Assembly (NCBI RefSeq): GCF_000739375.1
Contig: NZ_CP006704.1
Span: forward strand, 5,518,001-5,582,000
DNA length: 64,000 nucleotides
Direction of reading: 5' to 3'
Source: Comamonas testosteroni TK102
GTDB lineage: Bacteria; Pseudomonadota; Gammaproteobacteria; Burkholderiales; Burkholderiaceae_C
The translations under genes and the position numbers were made by a program. How positions within the stretch are numbered: position 1 is the first letter of the stretch; every line of letters begins with the position of its first letter. Below are positions 44,092 through 52,857 of this stretch, piece by piece. The notes under the pieces are model-generated. The model was not told the origin of the DNA. It ran no database searches and saw nothing but the letters and a program-made list of their open reading frames with translations.

Positions 44092-44696
44092 AAAGGCATC
44101 TCCTGGTCACCAAGCAGTTGAGAGTCCACACCGTCGGCGAGACAGTGCAGGATCAAGGTATGGGTTTCACGCACGCGCGCCGCACGGTCGTGGGGCACGC
44201 AGATCAGTACATCGGTCTCGCGCACGGCGGTGGCCAGATTGCCGCCGGTGCGGCCTGTCAAGACCACGGCCATCATGTCGCGCTCGTGGGCGGCTTCCAG
44301 GGCATCCAGCACGGCCGTGTCGTTGCCGGTCACCGACATGAGCAGCAGCAGATCGCCGGGCTGCCCCAGCGCCCGCACCTGGCGCGCCAGATACTGGCTG
44401 GCATTGCCGCCGGAGCCCGTGGCTCCCACGCTGCCCAGCAGGCCGCCATCGGAAGTCAGGGCCACGGCCGCCAGCTCGGGACGATCGCGTTCGAACCCTG
44501 TCACGCACAGGGAGGCAAATAACTGGGCATCGCTGGCCGAGACGCCCGTACCGCAGGCCAGCACCTTGCCGCCGCCCGTCACGCAGGCCAGCATGGCCTG
44601 TACGGCGGAAGCAATAGGTTGGCTCAGCGCCTGGGCGGCCTGGTACTTCAGGTCGGCACTGTCGATGAAATGCTGTTGAATTCGTTGCTCTAGCAT
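44088..44696 (-). CDS. diaA: SIS-domain protein DiaA (GmhA-like)
   Basis: A 202-residue SIS-domain protein. In E. coli DiaA binds DnaA and promotes initiation at oriC; GmhA, a sedoheptulose-7-phosphate isomerase, is the close relative. Visible features are GGGKVLACGTGVSASDAQLF near residue 42, LLLLMSVTGNDTAVLDALEA near 115 and THTLILHCLADGVDSQLLGD at the end. Gene context (yraN upstream, dolP overlapping downstream, rsmI divergent) favours DiaA over GmhA, though enzymatic activity is not excluded. Confidence 0.85.
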   Translation of the reverse strand: MLEQRIQQHFIDSADLKYQAAQALSQPIASAVQAMLACVTGGGKVLACGTGVSASDAQLFASLCVTGFERDRPELAAVALTSDGGLLGSVGATGSGGNASQYLARQVRALGQPGDLLLLMSVTGNDTAVLDALEAAHERDMMAVVLTGRTGGNLATAVRETDVLICVPHDRAARVRETHTLILHCLADGVDSQLLGDQEMPL

Positions 44697-44785
44697 GGAG
44701 GCCCGATGATACCCGCCACCTGTTATCTCTTTGGTAGCAAACCGTTATTTGCGCATCAGTGTTGCGCACAACCATGACGCGGCGA

Positions 44786-45187
44786 CTAAAGTGCCTCGAA
44801 TGCCGCTTGGAGCCACTCGATGCGCATCTGGTTCCCGGAGCTGTCGACCAGCACCACATCAAAGCGGCATGGCGGCGCTGCCGCAAGCCTCATCAGATAG
44901 TATCTGGCGGCCAGCACAATGCGCTGCTGCTTGAGGCGGCCGATGCTGCCGCCAGCACCGCCGAAGCGCTCGGTGTTGCGGCTGCGGACTTCGACGAACA
45001 CCAAAGACCCGTCGCGGTCACGCAGGATCAGGTCGATTTCGCCACCACCACGGCCCGGCGTCCGATAATTGCGCTCGACAAGCTTCAGGCCCCGCGCCTG
45101 CAAATGGGCCAACGCGGCATCCTCGCCCTGCTGCCCGCGTGCGGTTGTGCTTTGCGCCGGCTTGGGCCGCTTTCCAAGGAAATCCAT
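44786..45187 (-). CDS. yraN: YraN/UPF0102 family putative nuclease
   Basis: A 133-residue protein with a restriction-endonuclease-like fold. The core is GQQGEDAALAHLQARGLKLV, then GEIDLILRDRDGSLVFVEVR, holding the putative catalytic Asp and Glu; the usual Lys of the EVK motif is Arg here. The biochemical role is unsettled. The ATG at 45187 shares one base with the TTG start of divergent rsmI. It is first in the minus-strand unit yraN-diaA-dolP. Confidence 0.9.
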   Translation of the reverse strand: MDFLGKRPKPAQSTTARGQQGEDAALAHLQARGLKLVERNYRTPGRGGGEIDLILRDRDGSLVFVEVRSRNTERFGGAGGSIGRLKQQRIVLAARYYLMRLAAAPPCRFDVVLVDSSGNQMRIEWLQAAFEAL

Positions 45188-46110
45188 TGACTACCTCTTT
45201 CGCCTCTGCACTGACTGCCGCACATGACGCGGCCGCTTCCCAGCATTATCCGCAGGGAACCCTGTATGTGGTGGCGACGCCGATTGGCAATCTGGCCGAC
45301 ATCAGCCTGCGCTCGCTGCATGTGCTGCAGATCGTGGACTGCATAGCCTGCGAAGACACGCGCCACACCCAGGGCCTGCTGCGCAGCTATGGGCTGGACC
45401 GACCCGGCAGCCAGTTGCTGGCCGTGCATCAGCACAACGAGGCAGAAGCCGCCCAGCAGGTGATCGGGCGTCTGCAGCAAGGCCAGCGCATCGCCTATGT
45501 CAGCGATGCAGGCACGCCCGGCGTCAGCGACCCGGGTGCGCGCCTGTGCGCGGCGCTGCAGGCCGTGGGTCTGCGCAGCATTCCGCTGCCCGGAGCCAGC
45601 AGCGTGACATCGGCCATCAGCGTGGCGGGTGCCGTCACGCCAGCACAGGGCGAAAACGGTTTTGTGTTTGCCGGCTTCCTGCCCACCAAGAATGCTGAAC
45701 GACTGGCCGCCGTGCAAAAGCTGGCCGACCAGCCGCGTTGCACCGTGCTGCTGGAAGCCCCGCACCGGATCATCGAGCTGGCCCAAGCCCTGGCCTTGCT
45801 GGGCGAGCGTCGCGTCACGCTGGCGCGCGAAATCACCAAGCAGTTTGAAGATATCGCGAGCATGCCGGCCCACGAGCTGGCAGCCTGGCTGCAGGCCTCG
45901 CCACAGCGAGTCAAGGGCGAGTTCGCCATCGTGCTGCACCCCGTGGCGGTGCAGCAAGAGTCGGGCGAGGCCGAGCGTGTGCTCAAGCTGCTGCTGGCCG
46001 AGTTGCCGACCAAGACGGCCGTGAAGCTGGCCGCCGAAATCACGGGAGCCAGTCGCAACACGCTCTACGACCGTGCGCTGGAGCTCAAGCGAGCCGCCGA
46101 AGAGGAATAA
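45187..46110 (+). CDS. rsmI: 16S rRNA 2'-O-ribose C1402 methyltransferase
   Basis: RsmI methylates C1402 of 16S rRNA with S-adenosylmethionine. The tetrapyrrole-methylase fold begins GTLYVVATPIGNLADISLRS and continues DTRHTQGLL, YVSDAGTPGVSDPG and PGASSVTSAISVAG, ending TGASRNTLYDRALELK. I choose the TTG at 45187 because AAGGA lies 6 bp upstream, giving 307 residues. The ATG at 45139 lacks a clear ribosome site and would run through the start of yraN. Confidence 0.92.
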   Translation: MTTSFASALTAAHDAAASQHYPQGTLYVVATPIGNLADISLRSLHVLQIVDCIACEDTRHTQGLLRSYGLDRPGSQLLAVHQHNEAEAAQQVIGRLQQGQRIAYVSDAGTPGVSDPGARLCAALQAVGLRSIPLPGASSVTSAISVAGAVTPAQGENGFVFAGFLPTKNAERLAAVQKLADQPRCTVLLEAPHRIIELAQALALLGERRVTLAREITKQFEDIASMPAHELAAWLQASPQRVKGEFAIVLHPVAVQQESGEAERVLKLLLAELPTKTAVKLAAEITGASRNTLYDRALELKRAAEEE

Positions 46111-46140
46111 GCACGTCAACCGGGCGCGGTACAAACCGCA

Positions 46141-46214
46141 GACGCCTGGCAAGGGCCGCCTCGCAGCGCAGGTGTTATCACCCACGGGAGAAGCCGCGGA
46201 GCGGCTCAGGGGGC
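46141..46214 (-). repeat. GC-rich intergenic repeat (family 1, copy E)
   Basis: The minus strand reads CCCCCTGAGCCGCTCCGCGG at one end and GCGAGGCGGCCCTTGCCAGG at the other, matching the family, while the centre has drifted. It occupies the gap between the convergent rsmI and Hsp70-like genes. Confidence 0.65.
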
Positions 46215-46221
46215 TTCAAGC

Positions 46222-47472
46222 TCAGGCATAGGCCAGACCGGTTGCCACCCCACCAAACAGGTCGCCTTCAACCTGCGGCACATCGGGGAAAGCGACGCGC
46301 AGCGCATCGCGCAGGGTCCGCAGGGCCGACGAGCCGCCGGTCAGATAGATGGCGTCTGGTGCCGCCACGCCGGCCTGGCGCACACAGTCCTGCGCGCATT
46401 CAACGACCTGCAGCAGCAAGGCCTGCAACTGTTCCTGCAACACCTCCGGGGTGATGGCCGCAGGCAGGTCTTGCTCCAGCCAGTCCAGCGCTATGGCCGA
46501 GGCCGCATGGCTTTGCGAAGCCGCAATCTTGGCCTGCTCCACCGCATCGGCCAGCCTGTGGCCTTCACGCCAATCCAGCACCTTCATCAGGCGCTGGTGC
46601 AGTTGCAGATCGCTGTAATCGCTCTTGAGACCGCGTGCCGAAGCCAGGGCCTTGGCCGTGTACAGCCACTGGATCAGATGCCAGGTGGAGAGATCGAAGA
46701 ACACGCTGCTGGGTACCTCACGCCCGCTGGGGCCGATGTGCTTGTAGCCCAGCAGCGGCATGACCTGGGCCACATTGAGGCGATGGTCGAAATCCGTGCC
46801 CCCGATATGCACGCCGGTGGTGGCAAGAATGTCCTGAGTACGGTCTGCATGTCCGGCCTGTTGCGGGCCCAGACGCACCACCGTGAAGTCCGAGGTGCCA
46901 CCGCCGATATCGACCACCAGCACCAGTTGCTCCTCGCTCAGGCGCTGTTCGTAGTCCAGTGCCGCCGCAATCGGCTCCAGCTGAAAGCTGACTTCGCCCA
47001 GGCCGGCGGCGCGCGCCGCAGCGGCCAAGGCGTCCTGCGCCTGACGGTCTCGCTGCGGGTGCTCGTCGACAAAATGCACGGGACGCCCCAGCACCACACG
47101 CTCGGGCAGACGTCCGTCCAGCGCCTGGCGCGCCTGATCGGCCACGCGCTTGAGAAAGATCGCGATGATGTCCTGGTAGCTGACAAGCTGCTCGTGCACC
47201 GCGGTCTTTTCCAGCAACAGGCTGCTGCCCAGCAGGCTTTTGAGGGAGCGCATCAGACGCCCCTCCTCGCCGGCCAGATACTGCTGCATGGCATCGCGGC
47301 CGAAATGCGTGCTGTGCTCTTCGGTATTGAAGAACAGCGCCGTGGGCATGCCGGTAGCCGCCCCTTCCAGGGGCAGCAAAGCGGCGGTCTTGCCAGGCAG
47401 GCGATAGGCAGCGGCAGAGTTGGACGTTCCGAAATCGATGCCCAGAGTGGCAGGCGTGAGAGCTGTGGTCAT
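46222..47472 (-). CDS. Hsp70 family protein (YegD-like)
   Basis: A 416-residue protein with the actin/Hsp70 ATPase fold but too short for the full peptide-binding domain of DnaK (about 640). The start MTTALTPATLGIDFGTSNSA carries phosphate-1 motif LGIDFGTSNS, phosphate-2 is LVLVVDIGGGTSDFTVVRLG, and the adenosine motif is AIYLTGGSSALRTLRDAL near the end. YegD-type proteins are putative atypical chaperones without a known client. The start at 47472 removes 81 upstream residues that lack family features. Confidence 0.85.
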   Translation of the reverse strand: MTTALTPATLGIDFGTSNSAAAYRLPGKTAALLPLEGAATGMPTALFFNTEEHSTHFGRDAMQQYLAGEEGRLMRSLKSLLGSSLLLEKTAVHEQLVSYQDIIAIFLKRVADQARQALDGRLPERVVLGRPVHFVDEHPQRDRQAQDALAAAARAAGLGEVSFQLEPIAAALDYEQRLSEEQLVLVVDIGGGTSDFTVVRLGPQQAGHADRTQDILATTGVHIGGTDFDHRLNVAQVMPLLGYKHIGPSGREVPSSVFFDLSTWHLIQWLYTAKALASARGLKSDYSDLQLHQRLMKVLDWREGHRLADAVEQAKIAASQSHAASAIALDWLEQDLPAAITPEVLQEQLQALLLQVVECAQDCVRQAGVAAPDAIYLTGGSSALRTLRDALRVAFPDVPQVEGDLFGGVATGLAYA

Positions 47473-47529
47473 GAAAGGCAGCGCTGCACCGCGCCGGCCC
47501 GCAAAGGCTGCCGCGGCCGCAACGAAAAC

Positions 47530-47578
47530 GCCCACCGAAGTGGGCATGGGTGTCAGCGGGGGCGCTATTCTAGCGCCC
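47530..47578 (-). terminator. Paired hairpins, terminator of glyoxalase-like/OsmC unit
   Basis: Two hairpins follow the glyoxalase-like gene on the minus strand. GGGCGCTA/TAGCGCCC (47560-47578, 3-nt loop) comes first, then GCCCAC-TTCG-GTGGGC (47530-47545), followed by GTTTTCGTT. The second, with a stable TTCG loop and T-rich tail, is a good terminator. Confidence 0.75.
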
Positions 47579-47590
47579 CTGTTATTGGAC

Positions 47591-48412
47591 CTAGGCGGCG
47601 GCGGTTTCCACCTCGGTCCCGGAATGCTGTTCCAGTTCAATGCGCACCCCGTGGGTAGCAACTTCGTCCAGTCCCCCTGCTGCTGCCTGCTGCGGCACTG
47701 ACAGCACGACCGCATAAGGGCCTTCGCCGCGCGCGGCCAGTCTTTGGGCCAGGGGGCCCGCAGCCTGTATGGGTGCGGCCAGCACCAGCTCGGTGGCGCC
47801 CAGACCCAGCGACACCTGCTGCGTGTTGCCGTCGGCCGAGACCCGCAGCGGGCCGACGCTCACTGCATCGCCGAGCAATGCCCGCCAGCGCGCCAGGCTG
47901 GCCTGCAGGTCCTGCACCGCCACCTCCAGACGGGCCACTCCGGTCGCGCCATTGGGATGCACACGGGCCTGGCCTTCGGGCACGCGCAAGACACGCGGCG
48001 TCAGGTCGCCGCACAGAAACGGCAGATCCTGACTTGGAGGGCGTGCATTGCGCCAGCGCAGCTGCTCTCCGTCGGGACGCAGACGTCCGCCCTCATAAGG
48101 GGCTTCATAGTCCAGGCCGCGCGCCTGGGCCGCCGCCACCACGGCGCCAGTCTCAGTGGGCAGCAGCGCGAAGTCGACCAGCCCTTCGCCGTGCTGATGC
48201 AGTTGCTGCCACCAGCGCTCCTCGGGCGCGGCAGCACGCCAGGCAATGAGTTCGAAATAAGCGCCGTCGGCAAAAACCACCAGGGCGTTGTGCGTGGAGC
48301 GACCCGGGTGCTCGCCGCCGCGCAGCACATTGAAACCCAGGGACTGGTAGTCGGCAATCGTGCGTTCCAGGTCCTGGACCGCGATAACGATATGGTCGAG
48401 TGGCAAGCTCAT
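47591..48412 (-). CDS. VOC-superfamily / glyoxalase-like domain protein
   Basis: A 273-residue protein starting MSLPLDHIVIAVQDLERTIA, a typical vicinal-oxygen-chelate module start with a metal-ligand His. The large glyoxalase-like (Glyoxalase_3) layout continues with EHPGRSTHNALVVFADGAYF and ELIAWR (a probable metal-ligand Glu), and a second half from ARLEVAVQDLQASLARWRAL. The catalytic type (dioxygenase, isomerase or resistance protein) is not evident. It follows the OsmC-like gene by 23 bp on the same strand and is probably co-transcribed with it. Confidence 0.75.
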   Translation of the reverse strand: MSLPLDHIVIAVQDLERTIADYQSLGFNVLRGGEHPGRSTHNALVVFADGAYFELIAWRAAAPEERWWQQLHQHGEGLVDFALLPTETGAVVAAAQARGLDYEAPYEGGRLRPDGEQLRWRNARPPSQDLPFLCGDLTPRVLRVPEGQARVHPNGATGVARLEVAVQDLQASLARWRALLGDAVSVGPLRVSADGNTQQVSLGLGATELVLAAPIQAAGPLAQRLAARGEGPYAVVLSVPQQAAAGGLDEVATHGVRIELEQHSGTEVETAAA

Positions 48413-48435
48413 GCAAAAGTCTTTCCAAAAGGTTC

Positions 48436-48987
48436 TCAGGCCGCCAGGCGCTCGGGCGCGCTGGAGTCGGTATGGCGCACCTCGGCGCGGATGGACTGGG
48501 GGTTGCGCAGCAGGTTCAGGATGGGGCAGGTTCTCTCCACGGCCTCGAACAGTGCATCGATCTCGGCACGGCTGGCCGGCGAATCGATATGCACGGTATA
48601 GCCGATATCGTGCGGCCAGATCGGCGTCGCCCCGTGGCCGGGCTTGCCACCGCGCGGGTCGATGACGCCCGTGACCTCGACCTCCAGGCTCTCCAGCGGT
48701 ACCTGACGCTCGGCCGCCTGGATCAGAAAGATATGGGTCACGCAGGTGCCCAGCACGCCCAGTTGCAGCTCGGGCGAGCTCGGCCCCAGGTTGTAGCCTG
48801 CGAAGTCGGGCGGGCTGTCGCTGATGACCTGGTGCTCGCGGATGCGCAGGCGGCGCACGCCGCTGCGCCCCTCGGCACGCACGCTGGCCTTGAGTCTGGC
48901 GGCCTGGGCCGTGCCCGCCGCAATGGCGGCGCTGCGTGCCAGCACGGCCGCGCGTTTTTCGGATAGATATTCGTTGAGATGACTCAT
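48436..48987 (-). CDS. OsmC family protein
   Basis: A 183-residue protein (MSHLNEYLSEKRAAVLARSA). The OsmC fold is shown by SPPDFAGYNLGPSSPELQLG, LGTCVTHIFLIQAAERQVPL and VERTCPILNLLRNP; the two Cys residues (in GTCVTH and RTCPI) match the peroxidatic pair of OsmC/Ohr proteins, which reduce organic hydroperoxides. The start at 48987 is preferred to 49050 by family length. The divergent neighbour is the ABC/luciferase-like operon, which also encodes AhpD-fold proteins, so a shared peroxide theme is possible. Confidence 0.78.
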   Translation of the reverse strand: MSHLNEYLSEKRAAVLARSAAIAAGTAQAARLKASVRAEGRSGVRRLRIREHQVISDSPPDFAGYNLGPSSPELQLGVLGTCVTHIFLIQAAERQVPLESLEVEVTGVIDPRGGKPGHGATPIWPHDIGYTVHIDSPASRAEIDALFEAVERTCPILNLLRNPQSIRAEVRHTDSSAPERLAA

Positions 48988-49225
48988 GAGCGGGCTTTCA
49001 ATGAAGGAATGCCTGGCCATTGTTGTGAGAGCGGCCTGCCGGACCAACAAAGGAATTCGTCTGCGCTTATGCGCTTTGCAAATATGCGGCCTCGCACCGC
49101 TTAGTTGTTTTTCGAATAACGATGCTACTCAATATATGAACACGAATATTTGGCGTCGATAGCATGAGAACCATGAATCCGGTCGGTCGCTGCGCGATGC
49201 GTCCGGAACCTGAGTTTTCAACGCC

Positions 49226-50953
49226 ATGTGGCGACGAGGTATGAACGTGTTTTTCCCTTCGCAGACGCATCCGTCGATCAAACAGCCAGTGAACAAGTCG
49301 GCCAAACGCCAGACTCTATGGGCCGCAGTGGCAGTGCTGACGGGCAGCATGCTGCTGGCTGGCTGCTCCAGGCAATCCGGCACGGCCCAGGCCGATGCCT
49401 CGGCCAAGCCGGCTCAGGGCGGCACCCTGGTCTACCTGGAACAGCAGGCACATACCAACCTCTATCCGCCTGCCGGGGGCTTTTATCCCAACGGTGGCGT
49501 GCTCAACCAGATCACGGACAAGCTGACCTACCAGGACCCCGAAACACTGGAGATCCAGCCCTGGATCGCCGAGTCCTGGACCGTGAACGCCGATGCCACC
49601 GAGTACAGCTTCAAGCTGCGCTCCGGCGTGAGCTTCTCGGACGGATCGCCGCTGGACGCGGCCGCCGTGGCGCGCAACTTCGACACCTACGGTCTGGGCA
49701 ACAAGGCGCTCAAGCAGCCGGTTTCCGAGGTCATCAACAATTACGAGCGCAGCGAAGTCGTCGATCCGCTGACTGTGAAGTTCTTCTTCAAAAAGCCCTC
49801 ACCGGGCTTTCTCCAGGGCACTTCGGTGATCGGCTCGGGCCTGGTCTCGCCGGCCACGCTGGATCGTCCATTCGAGGAGCTGGGCGACGCCACGCGCATC
49901 ATCGGTTCGGGCCCCTTCGTGGTGGCCAGCGAGACCCTGGGCAAGGAGCTGGTGCTCAAGGCGCGCCAGGACTACCGCTGGGGTCCGGCCAAGCTGGCCC
50001 ACCAGGGCCGCGCACGCCTGGATGAAGTCAAGTTCATCGTCACCCCCGAGGACAGCGTGCGCATAGGTGCGCTGCTGGCCGGCCAGGCCGGCTTCATCCG
50101 CCAGGTCCAGGCCTATGACGAAAAGCGCGTGGAGCAGCAGAAGTTCACCATCTACGCACCATCCACGCGCGGTGTGAACAACAGCATCGCGATCCGCCCC
50201 GACAACGCCCTGGTGGCCGACCTCAAGGTGCGCCAGGCCCTGCTGCATGGCACCAATACCAAGGAGATTGTGGAGACCCTGTTCTCGCCGCGCTACCCTC
50301 AGGCACGTTCGGTGATCGCCTCCACGGCAGCCGGCTATGTGGACCTGTCGGCCAAGCTGGTCTTTGACGAGGCCAGGGCCAGGCAATTGCTCGACGAGGC
50401 CGGCTGGAGCCTGGGCGCCAACGGCCTGCGCCAGAAGAACGGCCAGGACTTCGTGCTCTCGACCTACGAATCCCTGCCCCAGCCGCAGAACAAGGAGACC
50501 TTGCAGCTGGTGGCCCAGCAATGGGCCAGGCTGGGCATCAAGCTCAATGTGCTGGCCGGAGACTCGGGCAGCCGCACGGTGGACACGCTGGACCCCGACA
50601 AGACCGGCGTACTGCCGGGCATGGTGGGCCGCGCCGATCCCGACGTGATCAAGAGCAATTACTACCCGAGCAATCGCAATGTGCTGCTGCAAAAAGGCGG
50701 TGTGAGCCAGAAGGTCAAGTCCTTCGAGGACAGCAAGCTCAACCACCTGTTCGATGCCATTGCGGCCGAGACCGATGCCAACCGGCGCCTGGCGCTGACC
50801 GGCGAGGTGCAGAACTATCTGATCGACCAGGCCTATGTGATCCCGATCTTCGAGGAGCCCCAGGCCTTCGCGGGTGCGACCTGGGTGCGTGAAGTGGGCT
50901 TCGAGGCCGTGGGCCGCCCCAGCTTCTACAGCACCTGGCTGACCAAGCGCTGA
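49226..50953 (+). CDS. ABC transporter substrate-binding lipoprotein, peptide/nickel family (KPN_01854/TIGR04028-like)
   Basis: A 575-residue family 5 solute-binding protein. The lipobox is GSMLLAGC, with the mature part starting SRQSGTAQADASAKPAQGGT. Family motifs are LVYLEQQAHTNLYPPAGGFY, DPETLEIQPWIAESWTVNAD, YSFKLRSGVSFSDGSPLDAA and DLKVRQALLHGTNTKEIVET. The true start is uncertain: ATG 49226, ATG 49241 or GTG 49289 (which gives the neatest lipoprotein signal). It heads an overlapping operon with two permeases, a double ATPase, a luciferase-like monooxygenase and two AhpD-fold proteins. The ligand is unknown. Confidence 0.87.
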   Translation: MWRRGMNVFFPSQTHPSIKQPVNKSAKRQTLWAAVAVLTGSMLLAGCSRQSGTAQADASAKPAQGGTLVYLEQQAHTNLYPPAGGFYPNGGVLNQITDKLTYQDPETLEIQPWIAESWTVNADATEYSFKLRSGVSFSDGSPLDAAAVARNFDTYGLGNKALKQPVSEVINNYERSEVVDPLTVKFFFKKPSPGFLQGTSVIGSGLVSPATLDRPFEELGDATRIIGSGPFVVASETLGKELVLKARQDYRWGPAKLAHQGRARLDEVKFIVTPEDSVRIGALLAGQAGFIRQVQAYDEKRVEQQKFTIYAPSTRGVNNSIAIRPDNALVADLKVRQALLHGTNTKEIVETLFSPRYPQARSVIASTAAGYVDLSAKLVFDEARARQLLDEAGWSLGANGLRQKNGQDFVLSTYESLPQPQNKETLQLVAQQWARLGIKLNVLAGDSGSRTVDTLDPDKTGVLPGMVGRADPDVIKSNYYPSNRNVLLQKGGVSQKVKSFEDSKLNHLFDAIAAETDANRRLALTGEVQNYLIDQAYVIPIFEEPQAFAGATWVREVGFEAVGRPSFYSTWLTKR

Positions 50954-50980
50954 GCGCGCACCGACAAAGGAGGCGCACCC

Positions 50981-51928
50981 ATGTCACGCCGCTATCTGCT
51001 TGGCCGCATCGCACAGGCCGCCCTGGTGCTGTGGGCCGCTTTCACGGCTTCTTTCATCCTGCTGCAGCTGCTGCCGGGCGACGCCGTGCTGATCAAGTTC
51101 CTGAACCCCGAGCTGGGCCTGGGCCCGCAGGAGATCGCCGACATCCGCGCCGCCTATGGGGCCGATCAGCCCGTCTGGCAGCAATACCTGCACACCCTGG
51201 GGCAGTTCCTCACGGGCCATTTCGGCTACTCCTTGCAAGCCGGCGTGCCCGTGAGCCAGGGCCTGGCCACCAGTCTGCCGCCCACGCTGCGCCTGGCAGG
51301 CCTGGGCTTTTCCACGGCGGCGCTGCTGGCCATAGCGCTTGCGGCGGCGGCCAGCCTCGCGCCTCTGGCCTGGCTGCGCAATGCCCTGCAAGCCCTGCCC
51401 TCGGTCTTCGTCTCCGTGCCCGTTTTCTGGCTGGGCATCATGCTGATCCAGGTGCTGTCCTTCCGTCTGGGCTGGATTCCCGTCATCAATCCCGGCCCCT
51501 GGGAAGGCCTGGTCCTGCCCACGCTGACGCTGGCCATCCCAATTTCGGCGCCGCTGGCCCAGATCCTGCTGCGCAATATCGACACCGTGCTGGCCCAGCC
51601 TTTCGTGGCCGTAGCCCGCGCCAAGGGTGCCTCTCGCGCCTGGGTGCTGCTGCACCATGTGGCGCGCAATGCCTTGCTGCCGGCCTTGACGATTGCCGGC
51701 GTGCTGTTCGGCGAGCTGCTGGCCGGTGCCGTGGTGACGGAGGCCGTGTTCGGCCTCAACGGCCTGGGCACGCTGACCCAGCAGGCCGTGGGCAACCAGG
51801 ACACGGCCGTGCTCCAGGCGGTGGTCGTGGTCTCGGCCGCCGCCTTCGTGCTCATCAACCTCGCCGTGGACCTGCTCTACCCGCTGCTCGATCCTCGTTT
51901 GCGTCATTCTGTGGAGAACCGGGCATGA
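50981..51928 (+). CDS. ABC transporter permease, DppB type
   Basis: A 315-residue inner-membrane permease with about six membrane segments. It starts MSRRYLLGRIAQAALVLWAA, with a very strong ribosome site (AAAGGAGG) 8 bp upstream. The DppB/OppB pattern is clear: FITGHFGYS-like FLTGHFGYSLQAG, a central membrane block, and the cytoplasmic EAA loop AVARAKGASRAWVLLHHVAR. It pairs with the next permease, whose start overlaps its stop by four bases (ATGA). Confidence 0.9.
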   Translation: MSRRYLLGRIAQAALVLWAAFTASFILLQLLPGDAVLIKFLNPELGLGPQEIADIRAAYGADQPVWQQYLHTLGQFLTGHFGYSLQAGVPVSQGLATSLPPTLRLAGLGFSTAALLAIALAAAASLAPLAWLRNALQALPSVFVSVPVFWLGIMLIQVLSFRLGWIPVINPGPWEGLVLPTLTLAIPISAPLAQILLRNIDTVLAQPFVAVARAKGASRAWVLLHHVARNALLPALTIAGVLFGELLAGAVVTEAVFGLNGLGTLTQQAVGNQDTAVLQAVVVVSAAAFVLINLAVDLLYPLLDPRLRHSVENRA

Positions 51929-52857
51929 ACACCGCCGTCTCGACCATCATTCCCAAGCCTCAGGCTTCCAGCGTCGCGTCCTCCGCAGCGCCCAGGCAAG
52001 CCCCCTCGCCGGCAGCGGCCGCCAAAAACCTTCGCCCCGTCCTCATCGATCTGCAAAGGCTCAGGCGCCTGTCGCCCACGCTGGCCCTGGCCTGGCTGGT
52101 GATTGCCGCGGCCGCACTGTGGGCACTGGTTCCGGGCTGGTTTGCACATCAGAATCCCGTCGTCGGCCAAGCCGGTCAGCAGTTGCTGGCGCCCGGCCTC
52201 GCGCACTGGCTGGGCACGGATGCGCTGGGGCGTGATCTCTGGGCCCGCGTGGTGCATGGCTCCGTGCACTCACTGTCTGGCGCTTTCCTGGCCGTGGCCG
52301 TGGGCCTGGTGGCGGGCACGCTGATCGGCCTGCTGGCCGGAGCCACGGGCGGCCGCGTCGATGACGCGCTGATGCGCCTGGTCGACGTGCTGCTGGCCGT
52401 GCCCTCGCTGCTGCTGTCGCTGACCATCATCATCTTGCTGGGCTTTGGCACCATCAATGCGGCCATCGCCGTGGGGGTGGCATCCGTGGCCGGCTTCGCG
52501 CGCCTGGTGCGCTCCGAAGTGGTACGCGTGCGACGCTCTGACTATGTGGAGGCGGCCTTCGGCAGCGGCGGACGCTTTGCCGCCGTGCTGTGGCGCCATG
52601 TGCTGCCCAATTCGCTGACTTCGGTGGTGGCCCTGGCCGCACTGCAGTTCGGCTCGGCCATCCTGTCGATTTCCACGCTGGGCTTTCTGGGCTACGGAGC
52701 GCCACCGCCCACGCCCGAATGGGGCTTGCTGATCGCCGAAGGGCGCAACTACATCGCCACCGCATGGTGGATGACCACGGCACCGGGCCTGGTCGTGGTG
52801 GCCGTGGTGCTGGCAGCCAACCGCATCGGCACCTCATTCGCGCGGAGGCCGGCATGA
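51925..52857 (+). CDS. ABC transporter permease, DppC type
   Basis: A 310-residue permease, the partner of the preceding one. An N-terminal Ala/Ser/Pro-rich tail (about 1-40) precedes the first membrane helix. DppC features are HWLGTDALGRDLWARVVHGS near residue 95, the EAA loop RSDYVEAAFGSGGRFAAVLW and the C-terminal PPPTPEWGLLIAEGRNYIA. It overlaps both neighbours by ATGA, so translation is coupled. The substrate is probably peptide-like or another small organic molecule, following the binding protein. Confidence 0.9.
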   Translation: MNTAVSTIIPKPQASSVASSAAPRQAPSPAAAAKNLRPVLIDLQRLRRLSPTLALAWLVIAAAALWALVPGWFAHQNPVVGQAGQQLLAPGLAHWLGTDALGRDLWARVVHGSVHSLSGAFLAVAVGLVAGTLIGLLAGATGGRVDDALMRLVDVLLAVPSLLLSLTIIILLGFGTINAAIAVGVASVAGFARLVRSEVVRVRRSDYVEAAFGSGGRFAAVLWRHVLPNSLTSVVALAALQFGSAILSISTLGFLGYGAPPPTPEWGLLIAEGRNYIATAWWMTTAPGLVVVAVVLAANRIGTSFARRPA

